Assembly: GCA_947448795.1 (NCBI GenBank)
Contig: CANFOZ010000015.1
Location: 1-46,939, forward strand
Reading direction: 5' to 3'
DNA length: 46,939 bases
From: Bacteroidota bacterium
Lineage (GTDB): Bacteria > Bacteroidota > Bacteroidia > AKYH767-A > JAHEYN01
Shown: piece by piece, positions 17,309 through 25,085 of the stretch
How the letters are laid out: each line of letters starts with the position of its first letter
Position numbering within the stretch: the first letter of the stretch is position 1
The notes under the pieces: generated by a model
Told to the model about the DNA's origin: nothing
Database searches by the model: none
What the model saw: the letters and a program-made list of their open reading frames with translations, nothing else
Program-made: the position numbers and the translations under genes

Positions 17309-18088
17309 TTAATCGATTTTCCATTCGTTAAGAAAAGGGATTGCATGATGTGCTGTAAAGTCAAACTCCACTGGAACTACCGATACATACTTGTTCGCTA
17401 GCGCCCATTCGTCGGTATCAGCACCTTTGTCGTTGTTTACAAATTTGCCAGTGAGCCAGTAGTATTTGCGGCGTGATGGATCGAGTCGTTCGTCGAATTT
17501 TTCTTCCCATTTAGCCATGGCTTGACGACAAATTTTCACCCCTTTTATATCGCTGAGAGGCACTGCAGGTATGTTTACATTCAGCAAACTACCAGACGGC
17601 AAGCCGTGTTCAAGAATGTTACGAGCGATCTTTTTTGCATAGTATGCAGCAGCTGTAAAATCTGCGTCTAGCTCGTAATTATTCAAGGAAAACCCAACGG
17701 AGGGAATACCTTCTATCGCCCCTTCCATAGCTGCCGACATGGTGCCAGAATAGATGACATTGATAGAGGAATTATTGCCGTGGTTTATACCTGAAACAAG
17801 CAGGTCGGGTTTGCGATGCAGGATCTGATTGACAGCTAGCTTAACGCAATCCACTGGGGTGCCAGAGCACTGGTATCCGAGAGATTCGCCATGGATTTCG
17901 ACTTTGTCGAGGCGCAGCGGATGGTGCAGCGTGATGGCGTGTCCCATGCCAGATTGCGGGCTGTCGGGAGCTACCACTACCACATCGCCGATTTCACGCA
18001 TCGCTTCAACCAGGTTGCGTAAACCCGGAGCGGTGATGCCATCGTCGTTGGTAGCTAAAATAATAGGGCGGTTGGAAGAAGTGCTCAT
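17309..18088 (-). CDS. surE: 5'/3'-nucleotidase SurE
   Basis: The frame is open further upstream, but the ATG at 18086-18088 is preferred because the product then begins MSTSSNRPIILATNDDG, placing the metal-binding NDDG motif near residue 14 as in all SurE proteins. Further motifs are 'VVVAPDSPQSGMGHAITLH', 'CSGTPVDCVKLA' and 'LVSGINHGNNSSINVIYSGTMSAAMEG'. The enzyme is a divalent-metal-dependent nucleotide phosphatase of about 260 residues, as here. It is the first gene of the lpxB operon. A CATCTTTG box at 18095-18102 (minus) lies 6 bases upstream of the ATG. Confidence 0.96.
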   Translation of the reverse strand: MSTSSNRPIILATNDDGITAPGLRNLVEAMREIGDVVVVAPDSPQSGMGHAITLHHPLRLDKVEIHGESLGYQCSGTPVDCVKLAVNQILHRKPDLLVSGINHGNNSSINVIYSGTMSAAMEGAIEGIPSVGFSLNNYELDADFTAAAYYAKKIARNILEHGLPSGSLLNVNIPAVPLSDIKGVKICRQAMAKWEEKFDERLDPSRRKYYWLTGKFVNNDKGADTDEWALANKYVSVVPVEFDFTAHHAIPFLNEWKID

Positions 18089-18185
18089 AGACTGCAAAGA
18101 TGATAAGAAAAAACGAAGGAAATAAAGGCGATTAAAAGAAGTTGTTGTTGGGTATTCCGTGATTGATCTTCGAAGGCTATATAGC

Positions 18186-19487
18186 TTAGGTAAAGAGCGT
18201 ATCAGCAATGCTTTTACTTAAGGCCTTAGAGACCATGGCCTCGTCGGCAAATTTTTTCCAGTTGCCGATTACGTGGCGTGTTTCATTGATAATGTGCTCT
18301 GCGCCTTTTATGTTCATTGCTTTTGCCACGGCAAGGAAGTCGGCTTTTTGGATGTTTTGACGCTTTCCGTTCACACTCAGCGCATGCTGACTCACCCAGC
18401 GGTGATTGGGTTTGTAGGCATGGCAAATATCGTAGGCAGGGGCTAGTTCCCATTTGTCATTTTGCTTAAGCCGGAAAGAGAAGTTTTTGGTGTGGTCGTC
18501 GCAGTTTTTTGCAAGCACATTAAACACCATGCGTCGGTATACCTGTTCGGCCTCGGGGTAGGAGAGATGCAATTCGCGCATGGTTTGAAACAGTTGCTCG
18601 TAGCTATAGCTGAGAACGTGATTGAAGTCGTAGTGCTTAATGGCGCACCAGGTTTGGATGTGATGCCGTACATCCCCGTCTTCACGATCGAAGCGCTTGG
18701 TCATGAAGTGTGCACGGTTGTTTTCTTCAATCAGTCGGGAAGGCATCATGTCTATCCCACATGCAGTGGCCATCAGGTAGTAGGCCATCTCAACACGGCC
18801 GTATCCTTTGCTTGCACCAAGTTGAACATCGCTAACGCCGTCGAGTTTGATGATCCAGTGTTCGAAGCCCTTTGGAGCTTTTGTTTGTCCCGAGCGTATT
18901 TCGCCGCTTTTTTCGTCGTAGGCTACAACGGCCTTTGGGCGCGCACCGCCAGCAGACGTGCCTATTTTTAGCAGTTCGCTCAGCGCATGTTCCTCCGCGC
19001 GTTCCATGTTTGCAGCGAACTTGTTTTTTTCGGAAAGCATTTTGCGCGCCATATCCACCAGCGAGTCGAGTTCGATGGCAAACGTATTTTTGTTTGCGGC
19101 GAGGTTCATGGGTTCGAACTCCAAAGCACCCATGCCACGAGAGCCGATGAAGCACAGCATCTCCACCGGATTCATGCTTTGAGGTGCACGTCCACTGCGC
19201 GATAGCCAGGCATCGATGAGCTGGTTGCCATATCGATCGGGGAGCACATCGGCCAACAAGCCAGGCAAGCCTCGAAAAGTGTCGCTATCCGCGTCATTGG
19301 CTTTGCGAAGCTCAGGGAAGGTGAAGATATTTTCTGCCGATCCTAGCGGCATCTTTAGCGGTGAAAGCTCCCAGTTTAGTCGTTGGAAGGCAGGGTCGTA
19401 TTCAAATGCAGCCACGCCTCTAGCGTCGTCCCAGGCAACAGCCCCGGCGGTCTCGCCCCATATTTTAACATAGGCTGTGGTTATCAT
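18186..19487 (-). CDS. hipA: HipA-family serine/threonine kinase toxin
   Basis: A 433-residue full-length HipA. It has the HipA_N region (about 1-110, 'YVKIWGETAGAVAWD') and the kinase part with 'GGARPKAVVAY', 'EHWIIKLDG', 'HFMTKRFDREDGDVRHHIQTWCA', 'VLAKNCDDHTKNFSF' (catalytic Asp and Asn region) and 'WELAPAYDICHAY' (DFG-equivalent). E. coli HipA phosphorylates glutamyl-tRNA synthetase and induces persistence; the target here is unknown. The ATG overlaps the hipB stop codon in TAATG, so expression is coupled with the antitoxin gene. No catalytic residue appears to be missing. Confidence 0.95.
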   Translation of the reverse strand: MITTAYVKIWGETAGAVAWDDARGVAAFEYDPAFQRLNWELSPLKMPLGSAENIFTFPELRKANDADSDTFRGLPGLLADVLPDRYGNQLIDAWLSRSGRAPQSMNPVEMLCFIGSRGMGALEFEPMNLAANKNTFAIELDSLVDMARKMLSEKNKFAANMERAEEHALSELLKIGTSAGGARPKAVVAYDEKSGEIRSGQTKAPKGFEHWIIKLDGVSDVQLGASKGYGRVEMAYYLMATACGIDMMPSRLIEENNRAHFMTKRFDREDGDVRHHIQTWCAIKHYDFNHVLSYSYEQLFQTMRELHLSYPEAEQVYRRMVFNVLAKNCDDHTKNFSFRLKQNDKWELAPAYDICHAYKPNHRWVSQHALSVNGKRQNIQKADFLAVAKAMNIKGAEHIINETRHVIGNWKKFADEAMVSKALSKSIADTLFT

Positions 19488-19834
19488 TACCAGGTGCTTT
19501 TAGCGGACGCATCCTTGCGTTTGCGCCCCGCGCGTTGCTTTTTGTATTTTTCTTGGCGTGCCATAGCAAGCGGACTCATTTGTTCTTGTATGGTGAAAGT
19601 GGCCAGCACGTGCAGCACATCGAGCACGCGAAGAACTTGTATCAGGGTGGCGAGGGTAACCGTTTCGCCACGCTCGAGCAAGCTCCAGGTGGAGCGACTG
19701 ATGCCTGCAGCATAAGCGGCGTCCGACTGTGATCGATTTTGGCGGAGCCGATGGTGTCGGATGAAAGATCCGATTTGCCGGCTTAGCGCTTGGTCACTCA
19801 TTGCATACCAAGAGCTCGATGGATTTTCTGACAT
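19487..19834 (-). CDS. hipB: HipB-family helix-turn-helix antitoxin
   Basis: A 115-residue protein with an XRE/Cro helix-turn-helix ('RQNRSQSDAAYAAGISRSTWSLLERGE', split here by its turn) in the middle. The C-terminal tail is very basic (KKQRAGRKRKD). In HipBA systems HipB binds and inhibits HipA and represses its own operon. The start could also be the ATG 11 codons later (MSDQALSR). The gene overlaps hipA by one base. Inverted repeats just upstream are candidate operators. Confidence 0.92.
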   Translation of the reverse strand: MSENPSSSWYAMSDQALSRQIGSFIRHHRLRQNRSQSDAAYAAGISRSTWSLLERGETVTLATLIQVLRVLDVLHVLATFTIQEQMSPLAMARQEKYKKQRAGRKRKDASAKSTW

Positions 19835-19853
19835 GGTACTAGTTTATCAACCC

Positions 19854-19861
19854 CAAAGGTA
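19854..19861 (-). promoter_or_regulatory. -7 box of the hipBA promoter
   Basis: On the minus strand this reads TACCTTTG, a full match to TAnnTTTG, 19 bases before the hipB ATG. Confidence 0.6.
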
Positions 19862-19872
19862 CACATTTTTTG

Positions 19873-19904
19873 TTGTTTTGTAAAACAATGCATTGAATTT
19901 CAAT
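19873..19904. promoter_or_regulatory. Two inverted repeats upstream of hipB, candidate operators
   Basis: TTGTTTT-GT-AAAACAA (19873-19888) is a perfect 7-bp inverted repeat with a 2-base centre. ATTGA-ATT-TCAAT (19892-19904) is a second, 5-bp repeat. Both lie just upstream of the hipBA -7 box, around the expected -33 region, where a bound HipB dimer would block transcription. AT richness makes chance palindromes more likely here. Confidence 0.45.
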
Positions 19905-20024
19905 CATTAATAATAAAAAAAGCACATAATGAATGATATATAAATCATTAAATAATTAGTTAATGTGTTTTTAATTTCTGATTACTTGTTTTTTTAAGCA
20001 ATCAAGCCGTATTTTTAAAATAAA

Positions 20025-20056
20025 TTGCGCAGTGTTGATTTTCCTTCATACATTTG
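20025..20056 (+). promoter_or_regulatory. Promoter just upstream of RNA-like element A
   Basis: TTG at 20025-20027 and TACATTTG at 20049-20056 are 21 bases apart, inside the range for Bacteroidota promoters. Transcription would begin within roughly 10 bases, placing element A (from 20070) at the very 5' end of the RNA. I find no equally good promoter just before element B, so both elements may lie in one leader. Confidence 0.5.
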
Positions 20057-20069
20057 TGCTGTTCATCAA

Positions 20070-20123
20070 GATCTCGATTTAACGAGAACCAACCGAGCAC
20101 ATAGCCACGGTGGTAAAAAGATG
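20070..20123 (+). ncRNA. RNA-like leader element, copy A
   Basis: GATCTCG begins a hairpin, TCTCG (20072-20076) with CGAGA (20083-20087). ACCAACCGAG (20088-20097) follows immediately. After a 7-base spacer comes CCACGGTGGTAAAA (20105-20118), then two bases and an ATG (20121). ACC(A)ACCG can pair with CGGTGGT as a 7-bp helix with one bulged A. GGTGG is Shine-Dalgarno-like, so this helix would hide the ribosome-binding site of the tiny ORF. Copy B shares the same blocks in the same order. I know no named RNA family with this pattern. Confidence 0.5.
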
Positions 20124-20159
20124 AGGGTTGTTCAGACCAAAAACAAAAATACTGAATGA
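20121..20159 (+). CDS. 12-residue leader-type ORF after element A
   Basis: ATG at 20121 to TGA at 20157-20159 encodes MRVVQTKNKNTE. Its ATG follows GGTGGTAAAA by exactly 2 bases, the same spacing as in copy B. It may be a leader peptide, the remnant start of a lost gene, or chance. Confidence 0.3.
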   Translation: MRVVQTKNKNTE

Positions 20160-20291
20160 CTTTCTTGATTTTCTGGATGGGGTTTACTCATGATTGCACT
20201 GTCGCACGAAGCGTTTGTACTGTTTTAAATTAGCGGTTTTTAGTATTCACCTTTAAAGTAAAAAGATGTAAAAAAAACAAAAATGCATTCC

Positions 20292-20360
20292 GATCTCGCG
20301 CTGCTTTTGCGGGCGAAACCAACCGAGTCGCTAAAACGCCTCCACGGTGGTAAAATAATG
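20292..20360 (+). ncRNA. RNA-like leader element, copy B
   Basis: GATCTCG at 20292-20298 leads into a longer hairpin (20296-20316, TTTT loop, one bulged G, one T-G pair). One base later comes ACCAACCGAG (20318-20327), a 14-base spacer, CCACGGTGGTAAAA (20342-20355), two bases and an ATG (20358). The hairpin differs from copy A in most bases yet still folds, while the two single-strand blocks are identical. That is the pattern expected of a structured RNA. It lies directly upstream of the gene at 20387. Confidence 0.5.
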
Positions 20361-20390
20361 TGGAACAACAATTCAAAAACAACATCATGA
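20358..20390 (+). CDS. 10-residue leader-type ORF after element B
   Basis: ATG at 20358 to TGA at 20388-20390 encodes MWNNNSKTTS. Its stop overlaps the ATG of the next gene (20387) as ATGA, the classical arrangement for translational coupling. Like the ORF after element A it is rich in Asn, Lys and Thr. Confidence 0.35.
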   Translation: MWNNNSKTTS

Positions 20391-20782
20391 AAATCAATTT
20401 AGATCAATTTAATACGGAGTATTTATTTGCGGTAGACAAATTATACCGTCAATTCGGAGGTCTTGCCTCTACGCTCACTGGATATTCCAATGCAACTCTT
20501 CATTTGAAGGTTGAAATTTCATCACGCTGGAAAAAAGATCCTGTTACCACCGCAATTCAAATCAGTAAATCATGGCGGCGCTTCTTTCCTGACTTAGCAT
20601 CAGCCAGGCGTTATCGGGTAGAGTTGGTTGTATTGTCGAAAGACGCGGACACTGGTGGCGTCATTTCGAATTGCACCAAGCCCAAGGAAGTGCAAGCTCT
20701 TATCGATCGATTAGCGGCCGCAATGGACGCATCAAAGAATGAATCTTCGGTGCTTGTCTTGGAAGGTGATATTGATGAGTAA
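20387..20782 (+). CDS. Unknown protein, shorter member of a local paralogue pair
   Basis: A 131-residue soluble protein starting at the ATG at 20387; a GTG at 20360 is in frame but would overlap the leader element. I recognise no family. Residues 13-45 contain LYRQFGGLAS and LKVEISSRW, which match LYRQFFGLAS and LKVWISRRW at the same place in the next gene, so the two share an N-terminal module. The rest of this protein ('VELVVLSKDADTGGV', acidic C-terminal tail) aligns only weakly. Its ATG overlaps the stop of a 10-residue ORF that follows RNA-like element B. No signal peptide or membrane segment is visible. Confidence 0.75.
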   Translation: MKINLDQFNTEYLFAVDKLYRQFGGLASTLTGYSNATLHLKVEISSRWKKDPVTTAIQISKSWRRFFPDLASARRYRVELVVLSKDADTGGVISNCTKPKEVQALIDRLAAAMDASKNESSVLVLEGDIDE

Positions 20783-20885
20783 AAAAGCATTCAGGCAGTA
20801 GCTTTAAGCCACCGTTACTAGTGTGTTCATTATTTCGCCAAGCATCTGCTAAAGCAAGAAGTTGGGCGGGATTAATACGTCAATT

Positions 20886-21905
20886 ATGGAAGACAAAATT
20901 AAAATTTATAATGCCCGTTTTTTTGAGAATAGCGATTGCTTGTATCGGCAGTTTTTTGGTCTCGCATCCGAATTAATTTCTTTTGACGAGAATGAAATTA
21001 TACTCAAGGTTTGGATTTCTAGACGATGGATTTCGAGTTTGCATCTCACCGCAGAAGAACTGATTTTTCATTGGGAAGAACGGCTGCCAATGCGTCAACA
21101 TACATTACGCTGGAAGATCATATTCTTCATGCTTCCCAGTGGAATTGATACCATATCTACGATTGGATATATTGATAACTTCGGATTGAAAACTTTTGTA
21201 TTCGAGCAACGTGATTTTAATTTGGAAAATATTAACGCAGATTGGCCATCCGTAACACTCGATGGCGTTTGGAATAGGCAATCCTATACTGAATTGAAGA
21301 AAAAACAAGAGTTTGTTGACCACTATGTTGATCTAGAATGTTGGAGGCGCATCTTTAAAAACGAAGCCCAAAAAGGCGACGCCCCCTACCTAGAACAGTT
21401 GTCAAACTTAGCTAATTTGCATACAATGCCTCGTTTTGATTGGCATTATAACGAGTGCCGCCTAAGACAGCAAGCGCATTATCAAAGCGAAGTTTTGGAC
21501 AATCCATTCTTTCATGGCGAGGTGCAATGTCCACCCCTCAATATCAAAGAGGCACGTCCTGAAATGCGAGAAATGTTAAGAGGTCATGCTATAAAAGAAT
21601 GGGCTCTTTTTATGTTCAGTTTCGAGACACGTGATGGCTTGCGCTTTTTCTACGACACCGGTTGCCGATACCATTGGTTTTATGAAGCGATAGCAGGATA
21701 TGGTGTGCTTGAGCAGGTAAAAGCGAGTGCCACGGAAAAGTATATGCATGACTTCACGATCTGTGTTTACGGAATAAGGAAGCAAGATGCCGTGGAGATA
21801 GGTCGCAAATATGGAAACCTATGTCTTATTGTTGGCGATGAAAAAAAACGCTGGTTGGTGCGATATGAAAAGCCAGAAATGGTTTTTGGGTTAAGTTTGA
21901 ATTAG
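20886..21905 (+). CDS. Unknown protein, longer member of a local paralogue pair
   Basis: A 339-residue soluble protein. The ATG at 20886 is preferred to an in-frame TTG at 20862. The first 100 or so residues are homologous to the preceding gene product (LYRQFFGLAS, LKVWISRRW). The middle is rich in Trp, Tyr, Arg and His. The C-terminal part 'FTICVYGIRKQDAVEIGRKYG' vaguely recalls the end of DUF3293 proteins, a weak impression. It lies 103 bases after the shorter paralogue and is probably co-transcribed. It looks like the short module plus an added domain, as in effector/antidote or sensor/effector pairs; no function can be assigned. Confidence 0.75.
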   Translation: MEDKIKIYNARFFENSDCLYRQFFGLASELISFDENEIILKVWISRRWISSLHLTAEELIFHWEERLPMRQHTLRWKIIFFMLPSGIDTISTIGYIDNFGLKTFVFEQRDFNLENINADWPSVTLDGVWNRQSYTELKKKQEFVDHYVDLECWRRIFKNEAQKGDAPYLEQLSNLANLHTMPRFDWHYNECRLRQQAHYQSEVLDNPFFHGEVQCPPLNIKEARPEMREMLRGHAIKEWALFMFSFETRDGLRFFYDTGCRYHWFYEAIAGYGVLEQVKASATEKYMHDFTICVYGIRKQDAVEIGRKYGNLCLIVGDEKKRWLVRYEKPEMVFGLSLN

Positions 21906-21963
21906 CGTCCCCTACTTCGTTTAGCGGAGCTTGTGCTTTGCCGCTTTGCTAAGATGAAAAGCC

Positions 21964-22749
21964 TTAGGAGATAATGGTGATGTGGATACAACCCGACTCT
22001 GGGCAGATCATCAGCTTACCTTCTTTTTGCATTTTCGTTAAGGCCTTTTGCAATGCGTTGGAGCACGAGTAGCATTGGTTAGGCGATTGGATTTTGTTGA
22101 TGTCGAAGGCTACGCCGAATCCATGCGTGGTCTTTCCATAGGTGCATGTTTTAGGAAAGCGGCGTCGGATCACTTCTTGTTGCTCTTCGCTGCGTGTCAT
22201 TGAGGAGATGACAAACATACTCTTCTCGTTCTTGGTGCCTTTAAGGTAAGCGCGAAACAAGCTGCCTAATTCCTTTAATCTCTTATAGGCTAAAGGAGTG
22301 AGGTGTCGCGAGCTGTTTTTCATGTCTTCAAAGTGAACTCCCGTTATGGTGCTTACGGCTACAAGTTTTCCTTTGCGCAGATAATCTGACTTGTTGCTCT
22401 CGTTGTAGATGTAAGCGTTTTTGGTTAAGCTGATAGCTCTTGGAAGATGTTGTTTGCGATAGTCGTCGCGTTTTAGTTTAATGGTACGAAAGGTACATGA
22501 ACACTGCGTTATACTTGGAATGCGTGATTGGGTTTGCTTAACGTTAATGCTAGATGTTTGTCTTTTATCTTTGGTAGTTGTGTTGGCTTTTTTTCTAACG
22601 GGATAGGCCATCAGCAAGGTTATCGAACCACCCAATAAGAGAACAAGCAACAGTGTATGCGTCGGCACTTTTTTTCGCATGCGGTAAAGCATGATAGCAA
22701 TAGCGCAGAGTAATACAGATAAAATGCCGAGCATTAGAGATTGGTTCAT
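21964..22749 (-). CDS. Membrane-anchored M15/DUF5715-like peptidase
   Basis: A 261-residue protein with two N-terminal hydrophobic helices (about 5-22 and 32-50), a Thr/Lys-rich linker and a periplasmic domain. The domain has 'KSMFVISSMTRSEEQQEVIRRRFP' followed by 'TTHGFGVAFDI', the HxxGxAxD zinc-site pattern of M15 D-Ala-D-Ala peptidases. A terminal 'GCIHITI' supplies the third His, although the usual EPWHWE-like catalytic Glu is not evident. That weakens an active-enzyme call; it may bind peptidoglycan peptides or use another Glu. It follows the DPP IV gene by 14 bases on the same strand. Confidence 0.75.
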   Translation of the reverse strand: MNQSLMLGILSVLLCAIAIMLYRMRKKVPTHTLLLVLLLGGSITLLMAYPVRKKANTTTKDKRQTSSINVKQTQSRIPSITQCSCTFRTIKLKRDDYRKQHLPRAISLTKNAYIYNESNKSDYLRKGKLVAVSTITGVHFEDMKNSSRHLTPLAYKRLKELGSLFRAYLKGTKNEKSMFVISSMTRSEEQQEVIRRRFPKTCTYGKTTHGFGVAFDINKIQSPNQCYSCSNALQKALTKMQKEGKLMICPESGCIHITIIS

Positions 22750-22763
22750 GTTATTTACCAGGA

Positions 22764-24950
22764 TTAAAGATTAGTAAGAAGGAAATTGGTCATTTTGGTA
22801 TACAAGTTGAGTCGTGTGTTGCCACCGCTGATGTTGTGGTTCTTGTTTGGATAGCTGAACATGTCGAATTGCTTGTCTGCTTTCACCAGGGCATTGGTAA
22901 GTTCCATGGTGTTTTGATAATGCACATTATCATCGGCGGTGCCGTGTATGAGTAAAAAGTGGCCTTTCAGTTTATCCGCATAGGTTATCGGAGAGCCTTC
23001 TGAATACCCCTTCTCATTGTTTTTAGGAAGATCCATAAAACGTTCGCTGTAAACAGAGTCGTAGTTTTTCCATGTGCAAACGGGTGCTACCGATATCCCA
23101 GTTTTAAAAACATCGGCGCCTAGCGTCATGCAAAGAGCTGTCATATAACCACCATAACTCCAGCCCCAAATACCGATGCGTGATTTGTCGACATAGGACT
23201 GAGCACCTAGGTATTTTGCAGCATCAATCTGATCAGCAGTTTCTAGTTTGCCCAACTGCTTATAGGTGCAGTTACGAAACTCCGTGCCTCGGTAGCCAGT
23301 TCCTCGTCCATCCACACACGCAATAAGGTAGCCCTTTTCAGCGAGTAGTTGATACCAGAGGTAGTTCTTTCCATCCCAGCTGTCGTTCACTATATTTATA
23401 CCCGGACCGCCATAAACCATCATCAGTACAGGGTATTTTTTATCTGCCGAAAAGTTCAGCGGCTTGATCATCCAGCCATTTAATTCGATGCCCTCGGTGT
23501 TTTTAAAGTGGAAGAATTCTTTTTTACTCGTGGCAAAATCCTTTAACGTTGTTGTTACAATAGCATTGTCCTCAAGGGTGCGCAGGTCTTTGCCATCCGT
23601 TCCGTTGTTGAGGGTGATAAAGGCAGGGGTGTTGGCGGTGCTATTGAAGTTAATGAAGTAGTTGAAGTTGCGGCTGAACTGCGCATCGTTGGTTCCACTG
23701 CGCGCGCTCAATCGCTTTTTACCACTGCCATCTGTTTTGATCGCATACACAGCACGTTCCATTGCTGATGGTTCGGCAGCTTGGTAATAGATGGTGTTGC
23801 CACTCACGCCATACATTTTCGTTAAATCCCATGCACCTTTGGTGATCTGTTTCTCTTTTTGACCATTGATGTTGTATAAATACAAGTGACTGTAACCATC
23901 TTCTTCTGAGCGCCAAATGAAATGTTTCTTGTCGTCTAAAAAGAAGAGGTCGTCGTTGATTTCGATATACGTACTACTTTCTTCTGTCAACACGCTATTC
24001 GATTGTCCGTTCCTTGCATCTGCAAAAAGAAGCTCTAGCTCATTTTGCTTGCGATTCAAGCGTTGTATGCTAAGTGTTAATGGGTCTTTTGTCCACTGAA
24101 TACGCGGAATGTATTGGTCGGTAATGCTGCCGTCTTTGTTAACAGGAACTTTCAGAGAGCTCGCTTTTAAAAGGTCGTAAATGCATACTTGCACCATTGA
24201 GTTTGCCTCTCCTGCCTTTGGGTATTTGTAGGTTTCTTTTTTGGGATAGGTATCGCCATAGATGTCCATGCTGTATTCTTTCACCTTTGATTCGTCGAAG
24301 CGGTAATAAGCAATACGTTGTCCATCCGACGACCAACAATAGCCCTGTGACATAGCAAACTCTTCTTCGTAAACCCAATCCACTGCGCCATTGATGATTT
24401 CATTCTTTACGCCGTCGGTGGTTATAGGACGCTCTTTGCCACTGCTTAGGTCGCAGATGAAAAGGTTATTCTCTCGCACATAGGCCACCTTGCTGCCATC
24501 GGGGGAGAAGCTCGCATACATACACTTGCCTTCTTTTGTTAGGGGCAGCGTCTTTTTTGTTGTCCGATCATACACATAGCAGTCTGAGCGCTTCGAGCGG
24601 CGATAGATTGCCTCGTCGTTTGCCGTGATCACTATTTTTGATTCATCGGCACTTAAGCTGTATCCTGAAAATGAAACTTGCACTTCTGCATTGGCTATAA
24701 CAAGGTCTTGCTGCCTAAGCAAAGTGTCTAAACTTTTCCCGGTCTTGTATTCGTGGCGAACGATGCAACTACCTTCTGTCGTTTTTTCTAGCGTTGTGTA
24801 ATGCTCGCCATCTTTCATCGACACGATGCCGCTAACCGATTTAGGATATAGCGAGGGGTTGCTGTATATCTCTTGAAGTTCAATGTTCTTTTGCGCAAAG
24901 CTGCTTAAGGACAGCGAGAAAGAAACGACGACAAAAAAAAGTTTTTTCAT
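22764..24950 (-). CDS. Dipeptidyl peptidase IV (S9B)
   Basis: The ATG at 24948-24950 is preferred because it starts a signal peptide (MKKLFFVVVSF ... SSFAQ), giving 728 residues. The N-terminal beta-propeller holds the DPP IV substrate-anchoring motif 'DWVYEEEFAMS'. The C-terminal alpha/beta hydrolase has the nucleophile in GWSYGGYM (Ser598), the acid in 'LIHGTADDNVHYQN' (about 673-674) and His705 in 'NKNHNISGG'. The enzyme removes Xaa-Pro/Ala dipeptides from peptides in the periplasm or at the surface, and Bacteroidota use it in protein feeding. It is divergent from comEC across 135 bases. Confidence 0.96.
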   Translation of the reverse strand: MKKLFFVVVSFSLSLSSFAQKNIELQEIYSNPSLYPKSVSGIVSMKDGEHYTTLEKTTEGSCIVRHEYKTGKSLDTLLRQQDLVIANAEVQVSFSGYSLSADESKIVITANDEAIYRRSKRSDCYVYDRTTKKTLPLTKEGKCMYASFSPDGSKVAYVRENNLFICDLSSGKERPITTDGVKNEIINGAVDWVYEEEFAMSQGYCWSSDGQRIAYYRFDESKVKEYSMDIYGDTYPKKETYKYPKAGEANSMVQVCIYDLLKASSLKVPVNKDGSITDQYIPRIQWTKDPLTLSIQRLNRKQNELELLFADARNGQSNSVLTEESSTYIEINDDLFFLDDKKHFIWRSEEDGYSHLYLYNINGQKEKQITKGAWDLTKMYGVSGNTIYYQAAEPSAMERAVYAIKTDGSGKKRLSARSGTNDAQFSRNFNYFINFNSTANTPAFITLNNGTDGKDLRTLEDNAIVTTTLKDFATSKKEFFHFKNTEGIELNGWMIKPLNFSADKKYPVLMMVYGGPGINIVNDSWDGKNYLWYQLLAEKGYLIACVDGRGTGYRGTEFRNCTYKQLGKLETADQIDAAKYLGAQSYVDKSRIGIWGWSYGGYMTALCMTLGADVFKTGISVAPVCTWKNYDSVYSERFMDLPKNNEKGYSEGSPITYADKLKGHFLLIHGTADDNVHYQNTMELTNALVKADKQFDMFSYPNKNHNISGGNTRLNLYTKMTNFLLTNL

Positions 24951-25053
24951 GGTTGATGGCTTGTTCACGCAAAGTTGATGATTAATTAATGCCGTTCGCC
25001 GCACACTTATGAACAGTTTTTAACCGATTTCTCCACATTCCTAATCTCGTTTT

Positions 25054-25080
25054 TTTGCATTGTATTGCCATGTATTTTCG
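25054..25080 (+). promoter_or_regulatory. Candidate comEC promoter
   Basis: TTTG at 25054-25057 and TATTTTCG at 25073-25080 are 15 bases apart. The ATG at 25086 lies only 5 bases after the -7 box, which would make a leaderless or nearly leaderless transcript. Confidence 0.4.
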
Positions 25081-25085
25081 CTCGT

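Larger units (their letters stand above)
19835..20386. other. AT-rich non-coding region between hipBA and the paralogue pair
   Basis: This 552-base stretch holds no long gene. From left to right it contains the hipBA promoter and inverted repeats (19854-19904), a very AT-rich tract (19905-20020), a plus-strand promoter (20025-20056), RNA-like element A with a 12-codon ORF (20070-20159), an anonymous spacer (20160-20290), and RNA-like element B with a 10-codon ORF that leads directly into the gene at 20387. Confidence 0.7.

Noticed and set aside
20070-20360. CRISPR array or transposon ends as explanation of the repeated blocks
   Set aside because: There are only two copies, separated by about 200 bases, with unequal internal spacers; no cas or transposase gene and no target-site duplication are visible.
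21906-21963. Bidirectional terminator between the longer paralogue and the M15-like gene
   Set aside because: AGCGG/CCGCT can pair, but the stem is only 5 bp with a 13-base loop and no T run on either strand.
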